Origin: Achromobacter sp. RTa
GTDB taxonomy: Bacteria; Pseudomonadota; Gammaproteobacteria; Burkholderiales; Burkholderiaceae_B
Direction of reading: 5' to 3'
DNA length: 64,000 nucleotides
NCBI RefSeq assembly: GCF_000757485.1
Contig: NZ_JPYO01000001.1
Span: forward strand, 152,645 to 216,644
Shown one piece after another: positions 47,239-55,996 of this stretch (positions are counted from its first letter, which is position 1; each line of letters starts with the position of its first letter). The notes under the pieces are model-generated. The model did not search any database. It saw nothing but the letters and a program-made list of their open reading frames with translations, and was not told the DNA's origin. Made by a program: the position numbers and the translations under genes.

Positions 47239-47290
47239 TAGCGCCCCCTTTGGGGGGCAAGCCGAAGGCGCGGCATGGGGGCCATTTTTC
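47239..47290. repeat. GC-rich palindromic intergenic repeat, copy 2
   Basis: GCGCCCCCTTTGGGGGGC (47241-47258) can form a hairpin, followed by AAGCCGAAGGCGCGGCATGG. It is related to copy 1 near 44161. On the minus strand it lies between the ugpC stop and the ugpB start and could be an attenuating or mRNA-processing hairpin that sets the high receptor:ATPase ratio. Confidence 0.5.
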
Positions 47291-48346
47291 TTAGCGTCCG
47301 TCGGTGTTGATGACCGCCGAATCGGCGGCAAAGAAATGCTGTTGCCCGTCCGGCCAGGACAGGCGCAGGGCTTCGCCTGCGCTTGCGCGCAGGTGTCCGC
47401 CCACGCGCACGGCCACGCCGCTGGTGTCGCCGACGCGGCACACCACGATCGAGTCTGCGCCGAAATACTCCACGCTCTCCACGGTGGCGGCGATGCCGTC
47501 GCCGTCGATGCGGATGTGTTCCGGCCGCACGCCCAGCTTCACCGCGCCGGCGGGCGCGTTCGCGATGGCGGGGCCTTCCGTGCCGGCGATCACGGTGGAT
47601 CCGCGCGCTGCCGTCAGGCCGATCAGGTTCATGGGCGGCGTGCCGATGAAGCGCGCCGCGAATTCGCTGGCCGGACGCGCGTACAGGCCGTCGGGCGTGT
47701 CGTGCTGTTCGATCTGGCCGCCGCGCAGCAGCACGACCTGGTCGGCCATGCTCATGGCCTCGGTCTGGTCGTGCGTCACGTAGACCATGGTGATGCCCAG
47801 GTCCTGCTGCAGCGCGCGGATCTCGCGGCGCATTTCGTGGCGCAGTTGCGCATCCAGGTTCGACAGGGGTTCGTCCATCAGGCAGACCGGCGCTTCCGAT
47901 ATCACGGCGCGGCCCAGCGCCACGCGCTGCTGCTGCCCGCCCGACAGTTGCGAGGGCTTGCGGTCCAGAAGATGGTCCAGGCCGAGGAGGCCGGCCACGC
48001 GCTTGAGGCGGCGGTCGTAGTCGCGCGCCGGTTCCTTGCGCACCTTCAGGCCGAACAGGATGTTCTCGCGCACCGACAGGTGCGGAAACAGCGCGTACGA
48101 CTGGAACACCATGGAGATGCGGCGCTTGGATGGCGGAAGCTGGGTGACGTCGCGGTCGCCGATATGGATGCTGCCCGAGGTGGGCGTGTCCAGCCCGGCG
48201 ATCATGCGCAAGGTGGTGGATTTCCCGCAGCCCGAGGGACCCAACAGGACCGTGAAGCTGCCGGCGGGAACCGAAAAGCTCACGCCATGGATCGCGGCGG
48301 CGCCGCCGTACTGCTTGGTGAGGTTATCCAGAACGATGGATGACAT
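47291..48346 (-). CDS. ugpC: ABC transporter ATP-binding protein, UgpC/MalK type
   Basis: Cytoplasmic ATPase of 351 aa. Walker A GPSGCGKST (about 37-45), Q-loop QSYALFPHLSVRENI, signature LSGGQQQRVALGRA, Walker B VCLMDEPLSNLD, switch VYVTHDQTEAMSM. The C-terminal TOBE regulatory domain has IGLTAARGSTVIAGTEGP...LGVRPEHIRID. Length fits UgpC. A LacI-type palindrome lies 45 nt upstream, so this gene may start its own transcript. Confidence 0.95.
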   Translation of the reverse strand: MSSIVLDNLTKQYGGAAAIHGVSFSVPAGSFTVLLGPSGCGKSTTLRMIAGLDTPTSGSIHIGDRDVTQLPPSKRRISMVFQSYALFPHLSVRENILFGLKVRKEPARDYDRRLKRVAGLLGLDHLLDRKPSQLSGGQQQRVALGRAVISEAPVCLMDEPLSNLDAQLRHEMRREIRALQQDLGITMVYVTHDQTEAMSMADQVVLLRGGQIEQHDTPDGLYARPASEFAARFIGTPPMNLIGLTAARGSTVIAGTEGPAIANAPAGAVKLGVRPEHIRIDGDGIAATVESVEYFGADSIVVCRVGDTSGVAVRVGGHLRASAGEALRLSWPDGQQHFFAADSAVINTDGR

Positions 48347-48390
48347 GCTGTCTCAAGATCTAGTAGTTAGATCCGCATTGTTGCCTGTTA

Positions 48391-48404
48391 TGAAAACCTT
48401 TTCA
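48391..48404. promoter_or_regulatory. LacI-family operator before ugpC
   Basis: TGAAAACCTTTTCA: six-base perfect arms TGAAAA/TTTTCA around CC. It nearly repeats the palindrome before the lacI gene (50362-50375), supporting one regulator for both. Confidence 0.7.
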
Positions 48405-48461
48405 TTGTGCAGCGCAAACATGACGGATGTATGGCAATGCGGGGTAGTCTAGCCGCTGGTT

Positions 48462-49259
48462 TCAGGCGAAAGGATAGGGGCCGGGGTATTCCCCAATGAC
48501 GGCGTGGTGCGTGACCAGATTGCCTCCATGCCACCAATGCAGCTGGTAGCCCGGCGGCTCCATGATGTATTGCAGCGTCGGGCGCGGCCCCAGTTCGAGC
48601 GCCAGCTGGTGCGCCGTGCCCGGACAGGTGGACGCGATCGTGCCGCCGAAGCGCTGGAATATCGTGCGGTGCAGATGGCCGCAAAGCACGCGCTGCACGT
48701 TCGGAAAGCGCGCCACGATGCGTTCGAGTTCGGGTGCGCCGGCGAGCAGGCCGATGGCGTCCATGTGCTCGATGCCGGTCACGAAAGGCGGGTGATGCAT
48801 CAGCACCAGCGTGGGCCGGTCCGGCTGTTCGGCCAGGCGCGCGGCCAGCCAGTCCAGCCGGTCCTGGCAAAGCTCGCCGTGGCTCTTCATGGGCACGACG
48901 GTGTCCAGCGCGAGCATGCGCAGCGGATAGGTTTCGATGGCGTACTGGATGAACGGGCCCTGGCCTTGCAGGTATCCGTGATCGGGAAATGCGGCGCGCA
49001 GTCCGGCGCGGTCGTCATGGTTGCCGGGCAGAAGGAAATACGGGATCTCCAGCGCCTGCAGATGCTCCCGCAGCGCCTGGTACTCCACCGGCTTGCCCAG
49101 GTCCGTCAGGTCGCCGGTGATGAGCACGCAATCCGGCCGCGGCGTCAGGGCATTGAGCGCGCGCACGGCCGGGGCGAGGAAGGCGGCGGGATCGATGATG
49201 CCGTAGGCCTTGTCGCCGGGAGTGCGCATGTGCAGGTCGGTAATCTGTGCGATGAGCAT
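48462..49259 (-). CDS. Calcineurin-like metallophosphodiesterase (GpdQ/CpdA type)
   Basis: A 265-aa cytoplasmic phosphodiesterase with all metal-binding motifs of the fold: ITDLHM (D-x-H), ITGDLTDLG, LLPGNHDDRAG, LVLMHHPPFVTGIEHMD, and CGHLHRTIF. The family covers glycerophosphodiesterase GpdQ and cAMP phosphodiesterase CpdA. Placement between lacI and the Ugp-like transporter, where E. coli has the unrelated UgpQ, argues for glycerophosphodiester hydrolysis. cAMP is less likely in this context. Confidence 0.9.
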   Translation of the reverse strand: MLIAQITDLHMRTPGDKAYGIIDPAAFLAPAVRALNALTPRPDCVLITGDLTDLGKPVEYQALREHLQALEIPYFLLPGNHDDRAGLRAAFPDHGYLQGQGPFIQYAIETYPLRMLALDTVVPMKSHGELCQDRLDWLAARLAEQPDRPTLVLMHHPPFVTGIEHMDAIGLLAGAPELERIVARFPNVQRVLCGHLHRTIFQRFGGTIASTCPGTAHQLALELGPRPTLQYIMEPPGYQLHWWHGGNLVTHHAVIGEYPGPYPFA

Positions 49260-49306
49260 GACGCGAAAAATATAGGATGGTTATCGTGGAATGGTTCCGG
49301 CGGCCG

Positions 49307-50338
49307 CTAGGCGGCGCTGGAAGCCTTGCGGCGGACTGGCGCCGCGGTGCCGCCGACGACGATGCAATGGGGCAGGCGGTCCGATTGTGGCGGATGGCCG
49401 TGGATCTGCGCCAGCAGGTTCGAGCAGGCGGCTTCGCCGATGCCGTCGCTGGGCTGGGCCACGGTGGTCAGCGGCGGCGTCAGCAAGGCGCCGAAGCGCA
49501 TGCCGTCGAACCCGCACACCGAAATGTCGGCCGGCACCGACAGCCCCAGGGCCACCAGGTCGGCGATCACCGCGGTGGCCAGCAGATCGTTTGAGCAGAA
49601 CAAGGCGGTGGGCGCCTGCTTGCCGCGCAGCGCGGCCTTCAGCACGTCGGCGTCGCTGCCGGTGTGCGAGCTCATGGAGATGTGCTGGATGGCTTCCAGG
49701 CCGAGCCGCTTGGCGCAGGCGCGGGCGCCCACCAGGCGGCGGCGCGCGCGGTCGGATGCCGTCAGCGGGCCGGTCACAAGCGCAATGCGGCGGTGGCCCA
49801 GCGCGGCCAGGTGGGCCACCATGTCGCTCGCGGCGGCGCGGTTGTCCACCGATGCATAGGGATGGGCGGCCGATTCGTTGTAGACCAGCACGTACGGGAT
49901 GCCGGCGCTGTCCAGGTCGTCCAGCGTGGCGCTCTTGGCCACGTCGGCGACGGTGAGGATCAAGCCATCCACCTGGTGGTCCATCAGGCCCTGGACGGCG
50001 GCCGATTCCACCGCGGGGTCGTAGCCGGTGGCCGTGAGCATGACGCTGTAGCCGGATTCGCGCGCGCGGCGTTCCGCGCCTTCGAAGCACTCGGCGAAGA
50101 CCGGGTTGGACAGCGTGGGCAGGATCAGCCCGATGGTGCGCGTGCTGCCCGAGCGCAGGCTGCGGCCCACGCGGTTGGGCCGGAAGCCCGCGCGCTTGGC
50201 CACGTTGCGGATGTGCGCGAGGGTGTCGGGGTGCACGATGTCCGGCTGGTTGAACGCGCGCGACACCGTCGCCGGCGATACCCCGGCCTTGCGAGCCACT
50301 TCGATAATGGAAAAGCGGGGCGACGAGCGCGATGCCAT
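49307..50338 (-). CDS. LacI-family transcriptional regulator
   Basis: A 343-aa repressor. The N-terminal HTH is FSIIEVARKAGVSPATVSRAFNQPDIVHP, with hinge-region RSLRSGSTRTIGLILPTLSNPVFAE. The periplasmic-binding-like core follows (NNRAAASDMVAHLAALGHRRIALVTG; ALFCSNDLLATAVIADLVALG; VCGFDGMRFGALLTPPLTTV). ATG 50338 is chosen so that the HTH starts at residue 9, as usual. First gene of the minus-strand set lacI-pde-ugpC-ugpB-ugpA-ugpE, with operators upstream of itself and of ugpC. Confidence 0.94.
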   Translation of the reverse strand: MASRSSPRFSIIEVARKAGVSPATVSRAFNQPDIVHPDTLAHIRNVAKRAGFRPNRVGRSLRSGSTRTIGLILPTLSNPVFAECFEGAERRARESGYSVMLTATGYDPAVESAAVQGLMDHQVDGLILTVADVAKSATLDDLDSAGIPYVLVYNESAAHPYASVDNRAAASDMVAHLAALGHRRIALVTGPLTASDRARRRLVGARACAKRLGLEAIQHISMSSHTGSDADVLKAALRGKQAPTALFCSNDLLATAVIADLVALGLSVPADISVCGFDGMRFGALLTPPLTTVAQPSDGIGEAACSNLLAQIHGHPPQSDRLPHCIVVGGTAAPVRRKASSAA

Positions 50339-50656
50339 GGAGGGTATTGCTGCCGGGTCAGTGAAAACGATTTCATCATACAAGACAAATATGACCTTTG
50401 TGTTGCACGCGTTTGCGCTATGCTGGGGGAACGCAACAACAAAGCCAAGGCGCGACGCGGGGTTTACCCAAGGAAAACAAGGCGTTTTCCGTGTTTTTCC
50501 CAATTGACGCGGAGTGAACAATGGTTGAAGTCGGTCCGTCCAGAACGCATGGCAAGCCTTTGCCTCGTGGAATCGGGCAGGCCCTCGGTCAAGGGGACCG
50601 GGTGCGTAGTTCAGCCGCCGCGCGTGATGCGCGGCGCCGGTAAAGAGGAAAGGACC
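50339..50656. other. Divergent intergenic region between lacI and the amidase gene
   Basis: 318 nt with the LacI-type operator at 50362-50375. The stretch 50380-50520 is relatively AT-rich and Lys/Phe-codon-like but has no supported gene. A promoter for the amidase gene is expected here; none was pinned down. Confidence 0.5.
50362..50375. promoter_or_regulatory. LacI-family operator before lacI
   Basis: TGAAAACGATTTCA: arms match at five of six positions around the central CG usual for LacI operators. It is 24 nt before the lacI start, fitting autorepression, and could also affect the divergent amidase gene. Confidence 0.7.
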
Positions 50657-51985
50657 ATGTCTACAGCCTTGAACAGACTTGGCGCGCTGGAAGCCGCGCG
50701 CAAGCTGCAACGGCGTGAATTAACCGCGGAACAGCTGGTGCGTGCCTGTTTCGCTCGAATCGAGCAGCGCGAGAACACCGTGCATGCCTGGACCGCGCTG
50801 CAAAAACAGGCCGCGCTGGACCGTGCGCAAGAGCTCGACCGCGGCGCCCTGCAAGGTCCGCTGCACGGCCTGCCCATCGGCGTGAAGGACCTGTTCGACA
50901 CCGTCGACCTGCCCACGCGTTATGGCTCCCCGATCTACGAGCGCCATCGCCCGGGCCTGGACGCCGCGTCCGTGGCGCTGTGCCGCGGAGCGGGCGCGGT
51001 CGTCATCGGCAAGACCGTCACCACCGAATTCGCCACCTACCAGGCGGGCCCCACGCGCAACCCGCGCAACGAGGCCTACACGCCGGGCGGCTCGTCCAGC
51101 GGCTCGGCCGCCGCTGTGGCCGATGACATGGTGCCGTTCGCGCTGGGTTCGCAAACCGCGGGCTCCATCATCCGCCCCGCGTCCTACTGCGGCATCGTGG
51201 GTTTCAAGCCCACGTTCGGCGGGATACCCCGCGCAGGGGTCAAGAGCCTGGCGGAATCGCTGGACACGGTCGGCGGCTTTGCGCGCTCGGTGCCGGACGT
51301 GGCGCTCTTCGCCTCGGTCCTGATGCGGGATCCCCGCATGCTGGAGCTGGCCTACGACGGCAAGCCGCGCATCGGCATGTACCGCAGCCTCCAGTGGCGC
51401 CATGCGCAGGCGGAAACCAAGGAAGCCTTCGCGCAGGCCGCGGCCATTCTGTCGCGGGCCGGCGCCATCGTGGAAGAGGTGCCTCTGCCGCCGGAGCATT
51501 GCGTGCTGGTGCAACTGCATTCGGACATCATGGCGTTCGAGGCCTCGCAGGCGCTGGCCTACGAGCGCCTGGAGCACGCGGCGCAGCTCAGTTCCAAGAT
51601 CCAGGCCATCCTGGACGCGGGCTCGCGCATCACGGCGGAAGAGCACCTGAAGAACCTGGAGCGCGCCGCGGAGTCCCGCGCGCGCGTGGACGCGTGGTTC
51701 GACAAGTACGATGTGCTGCTCGCGCCCAGCGTGGCCGGCGAGGCTCCCTTCGCGGACCTGGGCACCGGCGACCCGCAGTTTTCCCGCGCCTGGACCCTGT
51801 TCGGCGTGCCTTGCCTGAACTTGCCGTTCGCCACCGGCCCGCAAGGCCTGCCGGTGGGGCTGCAACTGGTGGGCAGGCGCCACAGCGATCACTTCACCTT
51901 GGCGGTTGCCGCTTGGATCCACCAGCGCCTGCTGGCCGCCAACGCGCCGGACATCGGCGCGTCCGACATGTGGCCCAGAGGGTGA
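50657..51985 (+). CDS. Amidase (amidase-signature family)
   Basis: Hydrolyses an amide or acts like GatA. The 442-aa protein has the Ser-cisSer-Lys machinery: K77 in LPIGVKDLFDT, S146 in the glycine-rich YTPGGSSSGSAAAVADD, and the nucleophile S170 in LGSQTAGSIIRPASYCGIVGFKPTFG. The C-terminal part has FGVPCLNLPFATGPQGLPVGLQLVG. AGAGGAAAGG precedes the ATG. No gatB/gatC adjoin, so it is a stand-alone catabolic amidase (AtzF/AmiD-like). It is divergent from lacI and may share its operator. Confidence 0.92.
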   Translation: MSTALNRLGALEAARKLQRRELTAEQLVRACFARIEQRENTVHAWTALQKQAALDRAQELDRGALQGPLHGLPIGVKDLFDTVDLPTRYGSPIYERHRPGLDAASVALCRGAGAVVIGKTVTTEFATYQAGPTRNPRNEAYTPGGSSSGSAAAVADDMVPFALGSQTAGSIIRPASYCGIVGFKPTFGGIPRAGVKSLAESLDTVGGFARSVPDVALFASVLMRDPRMLELAYDGKPRIGMYRSLQWRHAQAETKEAFAQAAAILSRAGAIVEEVPLPPEHCVLVQLHSDIMAFEASQALAYERLEHAAQLSSKIQAILDAGSRITAEEHLKNLERAAESRARVDAWFDKYDVLLAPSVAGEAPFADLGTGDPQFSRAWTLFGVPCLNLPFATGPQGLPVGLQLVGRRHSDHFTLAVAAWIHQRLLAANAPDIGASDMWPRG

Positions 51986-52017
51986 AGGCGGAATGGCCGC
52001 AGCCCCTGCGCCAAACA

Positions 52018-52045
52018 AAAAGCCCGCCGGATAAGGCGGGCTTTT
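52018..52045. terminator. Bidirectional Rho-independent terminator
   Basis: AAGCCCGCC (52020-52028) pairs with GGCGGGCTT (52035-52043) around GGATAA, with A-rich and T-rich flanks on both sides. It serves the convergent amidase and leuA transcripts. Confidence 0.85.
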
Positions 52046-52064
52046 CTTCATGCCAGGACGCGGA

Positions 52065-53774
52065 TCACGCGGTCTCGGCCGTTTCTTGCTCGGTGGCCAC
52101 GGCGCTCGCGTTAGCGTGGCGGTTGACGGCGCTCAGGACGGCCTGGAACGAGGCGGTCACGATGTCGCGGTCGATGCCCACGCCGAAGCCAGTGCTCGAA
52201 TCGCCCACGCGCAGCTCCACATAAGAAGCGGCGCGGGTGTCGGTGCCGGTGCCGATGGCATGTTCGTGGTAGTCCATGATGCGCACGGGCACGTCCAGCG
52301 CGGCCACGAAGGCCGAGATGGCGCCGTCGCCCTTGCCGGTCACGATGCGGCGTTCGCCGTTGTATTCCAGTTCGGCCTCGATGCTGAAATGCTGCCCTTC
52401 GCCGGCGGCGGGGTTGCCGTCGATGCGGTGGCGCACGAGCTTCCACGGGGTCTTCTGTTCGAGGTATTCGCGGTTGAAGATCGTGTGCACGTCGTCGGCG
52501 GTGACTTCGCGGCCGGTTTCATCGGTGACGCGCTGGATGGCGCGGCTGAATTCGATCTGCAGGCGGCGCGGCAACACCAGGCCATGTTCTTGCTCGAGCA
52601 GGTAAGACACGCCGCCCTTGCCCGACTGGCTGTTCACGCGGATCACGGCGTCGTAGCTGCGGCCCAGGTCGGCGGGGTCGATCGGGAGGTACGGCACTTC
52701 CCAGACGGCGTCGGCCTCCTGTTGGGCGAAGCCCTTCTTGATGGCGTCCTGGTGCGAGCCCGAGAACGCGGTGAAGACCAGGTCGCCCGCATACGGATGG
52801 CGCGGGTGCACGGGCAGCTGGTTGCAGTATTCGGCGCAGCGGCGCACTTCATCGATGTCCGAGAAGTCCAGGCCGGGGTGCACGCCTTGCGTGTAGAGGT
52901 TCAGCGCCAACGTGACGAGGTCGACGTTGCCGGTGCGTTCGCCGCTGCCGAACAGGCAGCCTTCGATGCGGTCGGCGCCGGCCATCACGGCGAACTCGGC
53001 GGCGGCCACGGCGGTGCCGCGGTCGTTATGCGGGTGCACGCTGAGCACGATGCTGTCGCGGCGCGCCAGGTTCTTGTGCATCCATTCGATCTGGTCCGCG
53101 TACATGTTCGGGGTGGTGGCCTCGATCGTGGCGGGCAGGTTCAACACCATCTTGCAGTCCGGCGTGGGCTGCCATACGTCGGCCACGGCGTTGGAGACTT
53201 CCAGCGCGAATTCGGGCTCGGTCGTGCTGAAGACTTCGGGCGAGTACTGGTAGCGCCACTGGGTTTCCGGGTGCTGGGCCATGTACTGTTTCACGAGGCG
53301 GGTGCCGGTCGTGGCGATGTTCTTGATTTCGTCCTTGCTCATGTTGAACACGACCTTGCGGAACGCCGGCGCGCAGGCGTTGTACAGGTGGACGATGGCT
53401 TGCTTGGCGCCCGCGGCGGATTCGACCGTGCGGCTGATCAGGTCTTCGCGCGACTGCGTCAGCACGATGATGGTGACGTCGTCCGGGATGCGCTTTTCGT
53501 CGATGAGCTTGCGGACGAAGTCGAAGTCGGTCTGCGAGGCGGACGGGAAGCCGACTTCGATTTCCTTGAAGCCGATCTTCACCAGCTGTTCGAAGAAGCG
53601 GAGCTTGCGCTCGACGCTCATCGGCTCGATCAGGGACTGGTTGCCGTCACGCAGGTCCGTGCTCATCCAGATCGGCGCGGCGGTGATGCGGCGGCTGGGC
53701 CAGGTGCGTTCGGAGAAGTCGCGGGCAAACGGTACGAAGGGGACGTATTTGGCGGCGGGGTTGGCAAGCATCAT
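52065..53774 (-). CDS. leuA: 2-isopropylmalate synthase
   Basis: First committed step of leucine synthesis: acetyl-CoA plus 2-oxoisovalerate. The 569-aa LeuA type 2 protein has the HMGL-like barrel with [21 protein letters not shown], metal-binding [23 protein letters not shown] and [15 protein letters not shown]; a linker and LeuA regulatory domain ([21 protein letters not shown]...[18 protein letters not shown]) bind the inhibitor leucine. It is preceded by a 400-nt leader/intergenic region and is separated from other leu genes. Confidence 0.96.
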   Translation of the reverse strand: MMLANPAAKYVPFVPFARDFSERTWPSRRITAAPIWMSTDLRDGNQSLIEPMSVERKLRFFEQLVKIGFKEIEVGFPSASQTDFDFVRKLIDEKRIPDDVTIIVLTQSREDLISRTVESAAGAKQAIVHLYNACAPAFRKVVFNMSKDEIKNIATTGTRLVKQYMAQHPETQWRYQYSPEVFSTTEPEFALEVSNAVADVWQPTPDCKMVLNLPATIEATTPNMYADQIEWMHKNLARRDSIVLSVHPHNDRGTAVAAAEFAVMAGADRIEGCLFGSGERTGNVDLVTLALNLYTQGVHPGLDFSDIDEVRRCAEYCNQLPVHPRHPYAGDLVFTAFSGSHQDAIKKGFAQQEADAVWEVPYLPIDPADLGRSYDAVIRVNSQSGKGGVSYLLEQEHGLVLPRRLQIEFSRAIQRVTDETGREVTADDVHTIFNREYLEQKTPWKLVRHRIDGNPAAGEGQHFSIEAELEYNGERRIVTGKGDGAISAFVAALDVPVRIMDYHEHAIGTGTDTRAASYVELRVGDSSTGFGVGIDRDIVTASFQAVLSAVNRHANASAVATEQETAETA

Positions 53775-54127
53775 GACTACACCTCGATCGGTTTCTTTTG
53801 AATCCCGGGAGTACTGCTCTCGGCGGCATCGCGACCGGATGGCGGCCTTGTGCCAGGGTTTGCCGGAGTTTGTCGAAATCGACCGGCAGGATTCAGAGAT
53901 ATAAGGGAAAAATCGCGTGTGGCAAGCGTGGCTGCCGAGCTACCACGGGGACACTAGGCCCGGCAACCGATCGGTAGGTATAGCGATAGCGCGATGGAGG
54001 AGGTGCGAGCGCGCAGGCCGGCGACCGGAGCGGCGGAGCGTCCGGTGGCAATCGCGAGGGAGGTGCGGTAAGCGGCCATAGGTTGCTAGTCAACCATACT
54101 TTCGGCGGGAGTGCAAACGGAAACATC
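53775..54127 (-). promoter_or_regulatory. Long upstream region of leuA, possible leader
   Basis: About 350 nt with no supported protein-coding gene. Minus-strand 54079-53954 is a 41-codon open frame with three CTA Leu codons at positions 31, 33 and 35 and a stop shortly after; CTA is rare in this GC-rich DNA. It could be an attenuation leader, but no convincing ribosome site or terminator/antiterminator was found. Confidence 0.3.
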
Positions 54128-54165
54128 CAAAAAAACGGGGGGCGGAACGCCCCTCCGTTATTTTC
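54128..54165 (-). terminator. Rho-independent terminator after the Bug gene
   Basis: On the minus strand ACGGAGGGGCGTTCCGCCCCCCGT forms a strong hairpin and is followed by TTTTTTT. It lies 10 nt past the Bug stop, isolating that gene from leuA. Confidence 0.85.
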
Positions 54166-54174
54166 CGTGCATGG

Positions 54175-55152
54175 TCACTGCGTCTGCATGTGGCCGTTTT
54201 TCACGACTTTACCAAGACGTTCGCGTTCGCTTGCCGCGAATTCGGCGAAGCTGGCGCGCGAGCCGCCGCCGGGTTCTATGCTGCTTTGGCGCAACGCGTC
54301 CTGCACTTCCTTCGTTTGCAGAGAGGCGTCGACCGCGGCGTTCATCTTGTCCAGCACGTCGGCGGGCGTGCCCGCGGGTGCGAACAGGCCGGCCCAGTGG
54401 CCGATGCGGATCCCCGGAAAGCCCGCTTCCGCCGTGGTGGGGATGTCCGGCGCGCTGGCCATGCGCTTGTTCCAGGTGGTGGCGAGCGCCTTCAGCTTGC
54501 CGCTCCGGATCAGCGGCAGGGTCACGATGCTGGCTTCGGACGTGGCGTCGACCTGGTTGCCGATCACGGCTGTGACGCCCTCCGAGCCGCTCTTGTAGGC
54601 GATGGGTTCAATGGGCAGGCCCGTGGCCTCCTTCATCATCTCGGCCACGAAATGCGGCGTGCTGCCGTTGCCGGCGGTGGAGAACGTGATGCGGTCCGTC
54701 TTGGCCTGTCTGGCGCGCGCGACGAAGTCCTTCAGGTCCTTGGCCGGATTGGACGGATTGGCCACGATGACGGATGGCGTGATCGACAGTAGCGCCACCG
54801 GGGTCAGCTCCTCGTCCTTGTAGGGCTGATCCGAGCGGATCAGGCTGTTGGTGACGGTGCCGTTGCTGCCGACCAGATAGGTGTAGCCGTCCGCGGCGCT
54901 GTGCGCGACATGCGCTGCGCCCACGACGCCGCCGGCTCCGGGCCGGTTTTCGACGATGACGGGCTGGTGCAGGGCCGACCCCACCGCCTTCGCGATGATT
55001 CTTGCGACCAGGTCGTTGGCGCCGCCAGCGGTGAACGGGGCGACGAAGGTAATGGGTTTGTCGGGCCAGGCCGCCAGGGCGGGGGTAGCGGCGAACGCGG
55101 CCGAGCAGGCCACCAGCAGGCCGGCGGCATAGCGGGCGGGGGTACGGGACAT
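54175..55152 (-). CDS. Bug-type solute receptor, TTT family
   Basis: Periplasmic binding protein of 325 aa. Signal peptide MSRTPARYAAGLLVACSAAF then AATPALA, cleavage before AWPDKP. Bug motifs: WPDKPITFVAPFTAGGANDLVARIIAKAV, VIVENRPGAGGVVGAAHVAHSAADGY, STPHFVAEMMKEATGLPIEPIAYKSGSEGVTAVIG, APDIPTTAEAGFPG. It is a single-gene transcript with its own terminator, not linked to an enzyme gene; solute unknown. Confidence 0.93.
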   Translation of the reverse strand: MSRTPARYAAGLLVACSAAFAATPALAAWPDKPITFVAPFTAGGANDLVARIIAKAVGSALHQPVIVENRPGAGGVVGAAHVAHSAADGYTYLVGSNGTVTNSLIRSDQPYKDEELTPVALLSITPSVIVANPSNPAKDLKDFVARARQAKTDRITFSTAGNGSTPHFVAEMMKEATGLPIEPIAYKSGSEGVTAVIGNQVDATSEASIVTLPLIRSGKLKALATTWNKRMASAPDIPTTAEAGFPGIRIGHWAGLFAPAGTPADVLDKMNAAVDASLQTKEVQDALRQSSIEPGGGSRASFAEFAASERERLGKVVKNGHMQTQ

Positions 55153-55335
55153 GAATGCGACTCCAGGGGGCTGGCTGCGCAGCCGGCAGGTCCGGTTGCC
55201 GGTAGAGTTGTTATGCCATCTGCGCGGCCGGCGGTTGTGCGAGCCTGGAACTGCCAGTATAGGGACGCTGGCTGGCAGCGGACTGAAACAAACAGGCCGC
55301 CCGAAGGCGGCCTGGGTTGGAAGGCGGGGGGCGGC

Positions 55336-55980
55336 CTAGCGGGCCGGGCCGATGCGCGGTTCGATGTAGTGGTCGCCGCGGGTTTCGCCGCGGACGGCAA
55401 CCTCGGGATTGGGGCGCCCGTCGTCGCGGGGATCGCGGCCCGGGCGGATGTCGGCGCCTTCCAGGATCCGTGCCTGGTCGGCCACCATCGCGATCTTGCC
55501 GATGCGGTTGTGGCGGATTTCAGACAGGGAACGGCGCAGATCGCCCACCGTGAAGGGCTCTTGCCGGTCGCCCCAGGTCCAGCGCAGCACGCCCAGGGAC
55601 TCTTCCGACAGGTTCGGAGCCAGGTCGGCCAGCACGTCCGTGCCGACCGGCGTGGCGCTGCCCGAGGCGAGGCTGGCGGCCAGCCAGGCCCGGACGGTGA
55701 AGAAGACGATCAGGGACCAGATGGCGGCGACGGCCCACCAGAGGTATGGATTGACCTTTTGCACCATGTCCATGGTGGGCTGGCCCAGCGAATGCAGGAA
55801 GTCGTAGTTCATGGTGCGGCCGAAATCCAGTATCCAGCGGGCAACCAGGTACCAGATCACAAGGGCGACGGCGATGACGATCGCACGCACAATGAGTCGG
55901 GGAAGCGCCAGTTTGAGCAGGGTCTGGCCAATAAGGCGGCAGTCCTGGCGGACGCTTGCGGGCGAAGTCAGATTCATCAT
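55336..55980 (-). CDS. Hypothetical membrane protein, 214 aa
   Basis: Two transmembrane segments are clear: IVRAIVIAVALVIWYLVARW (about 30-49) and YLWWAVAAIWSLIVFFTVRA (about 78-97). The rest is a cytoplasmic tail that includes LRWTWGDRQEPFTVGDLRRS and a charged, Arg/Asp/Gly-rich end (GRDPRDDGRPNPEVAVRGET). No family recognised. It is divergent from rpoN by only 16 nt, so promoters must overlap coding sequence. Confidence 0.7.
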   Translation of the reverse strand: MMNLTSPASVRQDCRLIGQTLLKLALPRLIVRAIVIAVALVIWYLVARWILDFGRTMNYDFLHSLGQPTMDMVQKVNPYLWWAVAAIWSLIVFFTVRAWLAASLASGSATPVGTDVLADLAPNLSEESLGVLRWTWGDRQEPFTVGDLRRSLSEIRHNRIGKIAMVADQARILEGADIRPGRDPRDDGRPNPEVAVRGETRGDHYIEPRIGPAR

Positions 55981-55996
55981 GCAAAATATTGTACCT

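Noticed and set aside
45923..48343. 806-codon plus-strand open frame
   Set aside because: Spans antisense of ugpB, the intergenic repeat and ugpC; composition is that of a shadow frame.
53893..54126. 77-codon minus-strand frame upstream of leuA
   Set aside because: Pro/Arg-rich, no ribosome site or recognisable domain; overlaps the proposed leader in another frame.
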